From: Thuidium tamariscinum
Taxonomy: Eukaryota; Streptophyta; Bryopsida; Hypnales; Thuidiaceae
Direction of reading: 5' to 3'
NCBI GenBank assembly: GCA_947034885.2
Contig: OX344758.2
Coordinates: forward strand, 15,155,067 to 15,219,066
DNA: 64,000 nt
The position numbers and the translations under genes were made by a program. Of the stretch, positions 59,055 to 64,000 are shown piece by piece. The notes beneath the pieces were generated by a model. That model made no database searches, had not been told where the DNA came from, and saw only the letters and a list, made by a program, of their open reading frames with translations. How positions within the stretch are numbered: the first letter of the stretch is position 1; each line of letters opens with the position of its first letter.

Positions 59055-60758
59055 TAGTGTAAAGACGACCTCTGCAAAAATGAATGCTTAGAGTCACTTC
59101 CGGTGTTCACCTATCAACAATCCACAAAGACTTTCTACATGCGCTTGGGCTTCATAGTGTAAACTGGCCCCTATTTTGCGATCGTGTTGAGTGTTGAACT
59201 GGTATGGTATCAAATGACTTGCCATTCATAAGCCCCCAAACATACAGTTGATTTTTTGAAAGGGACCTGCTTGGGAATGTTCATATGTTGGGATTTTGCA
59301 ACCAAGCCCTGCATAGAGATTGGACCAATTTGAAATCCAAGCTTAGTGACATAGTTTTATGTTGGTCCCAAGTATTTTTAATTGGAGGATTTGTTAGAAG
59401 TTAAATTTGACCATGAAGTGAAACCATGATAGTTGTGGCTCATTTTCCTATCTGGGCAATTCTTTGCACTCAATTATGGACTTTAGAATTGGTTTATGTG
59501 TATGCATACTAATTCAGGTCTTTTGATTTCAATCGAAATATCAATTCACTATGTTTGAAAGAAGGTTGTATTATAGGACATTGTTTACTCATTCTCAAAT
59601 GTGAAGAAGCAAGTCATTTGATGTAAATAATGTGAGTCCAACACTAAGTTGTTGGCACCTCAAATCATTATCATTAGTGTTTTAGTGTCTTTTATATTAC
59701 AAGATGAAAGATATTGTAAGCAAATTATGAATACTTTGTTATTTGGAGAATATAATATGAATTTTTAAAAACAAAACTCTAAGCAACAAAAAGTGATACT
59801 TGAAGAGTGTCCCCTATGAATAGCCACTTTCATCACCTATTCAAGTTTTTAATAGGAGACTAATAATTTTACATGAGATTGTAGATTTATTTTTCAATAA
59901 ATAATGCAAAAAAGTGGACTTTATTTTTAGATATTGGCAATTTCAGTATTGTTATGTATAGGGCAATGTACATGATTTTGCAAAAAAAAAAACATTGTTG
60001 AAGAAGGCAAAGTGGCATTTCCTAGCATAAATAGGCTTAAACTATTGTAAGAGACCCTTGATTTTTGTGACACAATTTTAAGTGACATCCACTTGTTCTT
60101 ATGTCTACAACATCATGAACTTAATATTTCAAGTGATGTTAAGTTTGACATTATTGTATATACAAAAACAAGTAGATATCACCTAAAATTCCATCATACA
60201 AAACATGGATTTCTTATAGTGAATGTTGGGAGGAAATGAACAAAATGTGATTGGATGAAAAAAACATGATGCCCAATTCTACTTGATATAATTGCAAAAT
60301 TGTACAAGAAACCCTAATTATGATGCAAAGTCTGCTTATATATTTGTAGTATAGGTGTCTATAGTATAAATTTTTTCTATAGCTGTAGTGTAATTATACT
60401 ATAGATATCTACATTCAAAGTGTTTATGTCATAATCACCATCATTGATTGTCACTATATATCTACTTATATACATGCTCAACGCTGACATGCTCACATCT
60501 TCATGCTCACATACTATTGTAACATTGTAGCTTACAATCATGCAAAATGAATGAAGATAGGTAGAAAAGCCCATCCGCTTTGGACAACATCTACTAAGTC
60601 ACTATCCTCATTTGGAAGATGAGATTTGTCTGTAGAAGGTTTAATTTATTTCCAATTTGAGAAAGAGCCTCAATTGTTCACCAGCATATTACCAAGGAAT
60701 GTTCAGAGTGTACTAAACCAATGTTTCAAACGCTTCCAAGTGTACACTTGATCAATCT
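59055..60758. other. Space between convergent genes, no gene seen
   Basis: This contains the presumed 3' UTR of APH1. The rest is AT-rich without a supported gene. Around 60340-60500 there are many short ATATCTAC-like repeats. Confidence 0.45.
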
Positions 60759-61133
60759 TCTGCAAAGGATTTTCCAATAAATCTCGATTCTAACTTAATT
60801 GGAAGCAAGAATGATTGTCCATCTTCATCAAATCTGCAAAGGGTTTTCCAATAATCTAGATTCTAACTTCATTGGAAGCAAGAATGATTGTCGATCTTCA
60901 TCAAATCTGCAAAGGGTTTTCCAATAAATCTCGATTTTAACTTAATTGGAAGCAGAATGATTGTCGATCTTCATCAAATCTGCAAAGGGTTTTCCAATAA
61001 TCTCGATTCTAACTTCATTGGAAGCATTCAAGAATGATTGTCGATCTTCATCAAATCTGCAAAGGGTTTTCCAATAATCTCGATTCTACCTTAATTGGAA
61101 GCATTCAAGAATGATTGTCGATCTTCTTCAAAT
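60759..61133. repeat. 73-bp minisatellite abutting a stop codon
   Basis: Five tandem units begin with TGCAAAGG at 60761, 60835, 60908, 60981 and 61058, spaced 73-77 bp. Each contains TTTTCCAATAA, GATTCTAAC, AATTGGAAGC and GATTGTCGATCTTCATCAAA. The last unit runs into ATCTTCTTCAAATGCGAG, which holds the stop and final codon of the aminotransferase gene on the minus strand. The array would be transcribed as its 3' UTR. Confidence 0.9.
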
Positions 61134-63513
61134 GCGAGAAGCAATAACTGGAGTTTGCTTGGAAAAACAAGCTTGAGCTGCAGCCACACCACTTCCCAAA
61201 GTCACGGGGTATCCCACCTCCAGCAGACAAAGCTCCACTCCTGCCAGAGCACCAAGGAGTTGCAGCTGCACACACACACAAAACATGGGATTCTGGGTGA
61301 CCAACTGGTGAAATTGCCCAAAATCATGGAGTGAAAGATGTTGCAAGTAGAATATGTTATAAATTTTCTGTTGCTTAACCCTTAAACGATGCAAGGGGTC
61401 ACCTAGGAAACCATCTTTTTTGAAACGGTGGGAATCATTGATATTAAGAAATTCAAAAGTGTGCATTTGAAGTCAAAGAACTATAGGTGATCTTCCTTTT
61501 CCACCCCTAATTTCGAGGATGAATGCTTGCAATTTTGTCCTGTACCGCAAAAAGCTTTTCTGTTCATTGACCATAAAATGGCTCTAGTGTTGTTTAGGGG
61601 TTAATAAATATGTGGCAAATTTTATTAAAATGGTGGTATTCCATATGCCATTTTTCACATTGTGTTGTCTAAACTGAAAAAATGACATTTAGGATAGGTA
61701 TAGATTTTCAGACATGTAGGATTCATATACATTTCAAAAATCTATGACTGTTTTGGATACCAAACCGTGTTGCTTGAAACACCTTCGACAAATAGAGATT
61801 TCAGAAATCTAAAACTCATATAGGTTTCAAAAATTGATGATAAAGATCGATTTCAAACTGTGTGGTTTCAATTGTAAAAAGTGCCAAAGTAATGGAACTT
61901 CACTATTTTAATGAAATTTGTCATATATATTATAAGTTTTCTAAAGCAATACATTGTTGGCTCCTATGTGGTGATGGATGTCGTAGGAAACAACACATTT
62001 GAAACCTTCAGAGACAACAAGGAGTGCCATTAATAGTTGCACCCTTGAATAGTCACTTTCATAATCTACTCAAATTAAAAATATTAGACTGAAAATTTTG
62101 TATGCCAAGTTGCTTTTCTAGTAGGCAAAAATTTGGAGTTTGTTTTAGGTGCCACTACCTCACATAATCTTGAAAAAAAAAATCAATATTGAGCATTGCG
62201 ATCGATTTGAAATAGGGGACATGAAAATTATGGCACAGCTGACATTTTTGTATACCTCATTCATGTTTCCGAGGTGTCCAATTCGGAAGAGCTTCCCAGT
62301 GACTTCCCCAAGACCAAGTCCAAGACTGAGATTATACTTCTTCCATGCTAGTTTGATCACATCTCCACTGTCAAGAGATGGCGGCACCACCACTGCCGTC
62401 ACAACAGCACTGTCCCACTCGGGTTTCTTTGCACATACTTGCAACCCCCATGCTTTCACCGCCGCCCTGCAGAAATCCTCAAAAGCTTTAGAAGTACAAA
62501 TTTCGTCATACTCAAACAACACTATCAAGCAAACTTGAGTTTTAGAGAGAGACTTGCATAGAGAGAGACTTCTCCAAGCATAGATACCACAATAAAGCAA
62601 ACTCGGATTCTAGAGAGCAACTTGCATCGAGAGAGATTTCTCCAATTGTATACACCACAGTAAAGCAAACTCAGATTCTAGAGAGGGACTTGCAAAGAGA
62701 CTTCTCCAAATGCATAGATATCACAGTAAAGCAAACTCGGATTTTAGAGAGACTTCTGTAGTCGTATATACCACAGTAAAGCGAATTCAGATTCTAGAGA
62801 GAGACTTGCATAGAGAGACTTCTCCAAATATAATACCACAGTTAAGAAAACTCGGATTCCAGAGAGACACTTGCATGGAGAGAGATAGAGATTTCCAATC
62901 ACAGACAGTCCTATCAAGAATTTTTTGCAAGAATTTTTTTCTAGAGACACATGCTATCAAGAGATACATCTCTATCCAGACACTGTCAAGCAAACTCGGT
63001 AGTTTACAGCTTATTCAGTTTGATTGAATTTCTTGCTCTGTTTTAGACCTACCCACCCCCGGTCACCCCAATCTAAGTATCAATTTTTTATTCTGGAGAG
63101 AGACTTGCTTAGAGAGAGACTTGCAAGCACATGCTCGACTCACCTGGTAGCCTCCGCAAAGCGCAAGTGCCGAGCGATGACATTCTCCAGCCCTTCCACT
63201 TTCAGAATCAAATCCAGCGACGCTCGCAGTCCGTAGAGCATTTGCACGGAGGCCGTGTAAGGGCAGTACGTCCCCGTCTTGTAGCTCTTCAGATACTCGC
63301 CCCAGTCGAAATACCCGCGTGGCGACTTCGCCGCTTTGTGGGCTTCCAGAGCTTTGGCGCTTGCGCACACAATCCCAAGTCCGGTGGGCAGCGACAGCGC
63401 TTTCTGGGAGCCTGTCAGTGCGACGTCCACTCCCCAGTCGTCCATGCGAAACTCCATGGCGCCCACTGAAGAGACGCCGTCCACGATGAACAATGCCGGG
63501 TGACGCAGCTCAT
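61128..63513 (-). CDS. AGT1: Serine-glyoxylate aminotransferase, 5'-partial
   Basis: Three exons on the minus strand: 63513-63144, 62466-62256 and 61265-61128, phases compatible. They encode about the last 240 residues of a peroxisomal PLP enzyme of photorespiration that transfers the amino group of serine to glyoxylate. LFIVDGVSSVGAMEFRMDDW precedes ALTGSQKALSLPTGLGIVCA, where the Lys of SQKAL forms the Schiff base with PLP. SLGLGLGEVTGKLFRIGHLG and LLGALAGVELCLLEVGYPV follow. The protein ends SRI, the PTS1-type tripeptide known for plant AGT1. Upstream exons must lie beyond 64000. The intron after 62256 holds a MITE; the one after 63144 holds a minisatellite. It is convergent with APH1. Confidence 0.95.
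61375..61604. mobile_element. piggyBac-like MITE, TTAA-flanked, 230 bp
   Basis: The left end is TTAACCCTTAAACGATGCAA. The right end, read inward, is TTAACCCCTAAACAACACTA. TTAA is at both edges. It lies in the last intron of the serine-glyoxylate aminotransferase gene. Confidence 0.7.
62520..62890. repeat. About 65-bp minisatellite in an AGT1 intron
   Basis: Units containing GCAAACTCGGATTCTAGAGAG, GACTTGCATAGAGAGA, CTTCTCCAA and ATACCACAGTAAA recur at 62529, 62597, 62665, 62731, 62781 and 62844. Spacings are 68, 68, 66, 50 and 63 bp. Partial units continue to about 63000 and again near 63095-63125. Confidence 0.8.
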
Positions 63514-64000
63514 CTACACAGCAGCAGGGATCCAAGCCGTGAGGTTAAGCTTAAAAAACCCAAATCAATCAATCATGTTGTGACAATTCTAAATCGAACG
63601 CAACCCAAATTTCCTATCAACAGAATCAGTGAAGAACATTATTTCTGTTGGGAAAAGAATCACTAGCGCAAAAGACTGAGATTGCAATAGCTTATGCATT
63701 CAACAATTTTGCATTGATTGCATTAACCGCCAGAAATCTATTGACAAGTTTGGAATGGTTTAGTAAAACATTGTGCAATCTATTTGCACCTATTTATAAC
63801 ATTCGTGATTGGGAAGATAAGTTCCTTCAACAGTATCACTACAACAAGAGTATATGATTTCCTGTTATAGTGACCCACAATACATGGTCAAGCGAGCATT
63901 CAAGATGTTTCACACTGAAAGGAGCCTTCGATTCATGTAAAGCAAAGGGTCTTCTGCCTTTAAATTCAATGAATGTTATGTATGGATTGCAACAGCTTAG
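63514..64000. other. Intron of the aminotransferase gene, window edge
   Basis: The exon at 63513 starts after an acceptor (TGTGTAG on the minus strand). No further aminotransferase exon was recognised up to 64000. The plus-strand frame at 63648-63857 has no known motif. Confidence 0.5.

Noticed and set aside
60759..61133. Regular repeats that could suggest a CRISPR array
   Set aside because: Whole units of 73-77 bp are repeated without unique spacers, in a eukaryotic 3' flank; it is a minisatellite.

Overview
This window looks like nuclear DNA from a plant-lineage eukaryote. It is AT-rich, with genes split by many GT-AG introns and separated by long stretches rich in non-autonomous DNA transposons. 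The recognisable proteins are plant-type: ribosomal protein eL6, a peroxisomal serine-glyoxylate aminotransferase ending in SRI, a 2-oxoglutarate/Fe(II) dioxygenase, and the gamma-secretase subunit APH1. A long gene with SFI1-like tryptophan repeats suggests a lineage that still builds centrioles or basal bodies, such as a bryophyte, lycophyte, fern or charophyte alga with swimming sperm. I cannot name the species. No database search or computation was run; exon models were read by eye and checked for splice sites and phase.

Layout. 0.4-1.7 kb holds the 3' part of a dioxygenase gene (+), with a MITE in its intron. 2-12.7 kb is gene-poor and carries TTAA-flanked, piggyBac-like MITEs, one of them a 757-bp palindrome. 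13.2-16.0 kb is a decayed WD40-repeat gene (-) in which a CACTA-type MITE sits inside an exon. 16.0-17.7 kb is an unrecognised, probably transposon-derived coding relic (-), itself split by a Tc1/mariner-like MITE. 20.3-24.0 kb holds a broken coiled-coil ORF, a short helical ORF and a PIF/Harbinger transposase with three in-frame stops. 24-33 kb is AT-rich with two CACTA MITEs and a TTAA-flanked composite element. 33.5-35.2 kb is the complete eL6 gene (-). A more GC-rich, possibly bidirectional interval follows, then the 18-exon SFI1-like gene (+) at 38.45-49.87 kb. 50-56 kb is repeat territory. 56.7-59.05 kb is the complete six-exon APH1 gene (+). 61.1-63.5 kb is the 3' part of the serine-glyoxylate aminotransferase gene (-), convergent with APH1, with one minisatellite touching its stop codon and another in an intron.

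The genes do not form an operon-like unit. They are housekeeping or metabolic genes that happen to be neighbours. The most interesting parts are the SFI1-like gene, the variety of TTAA-flanked MITEs, and the WD40 pseudogene, whose series of disabling changes can be read base by base.
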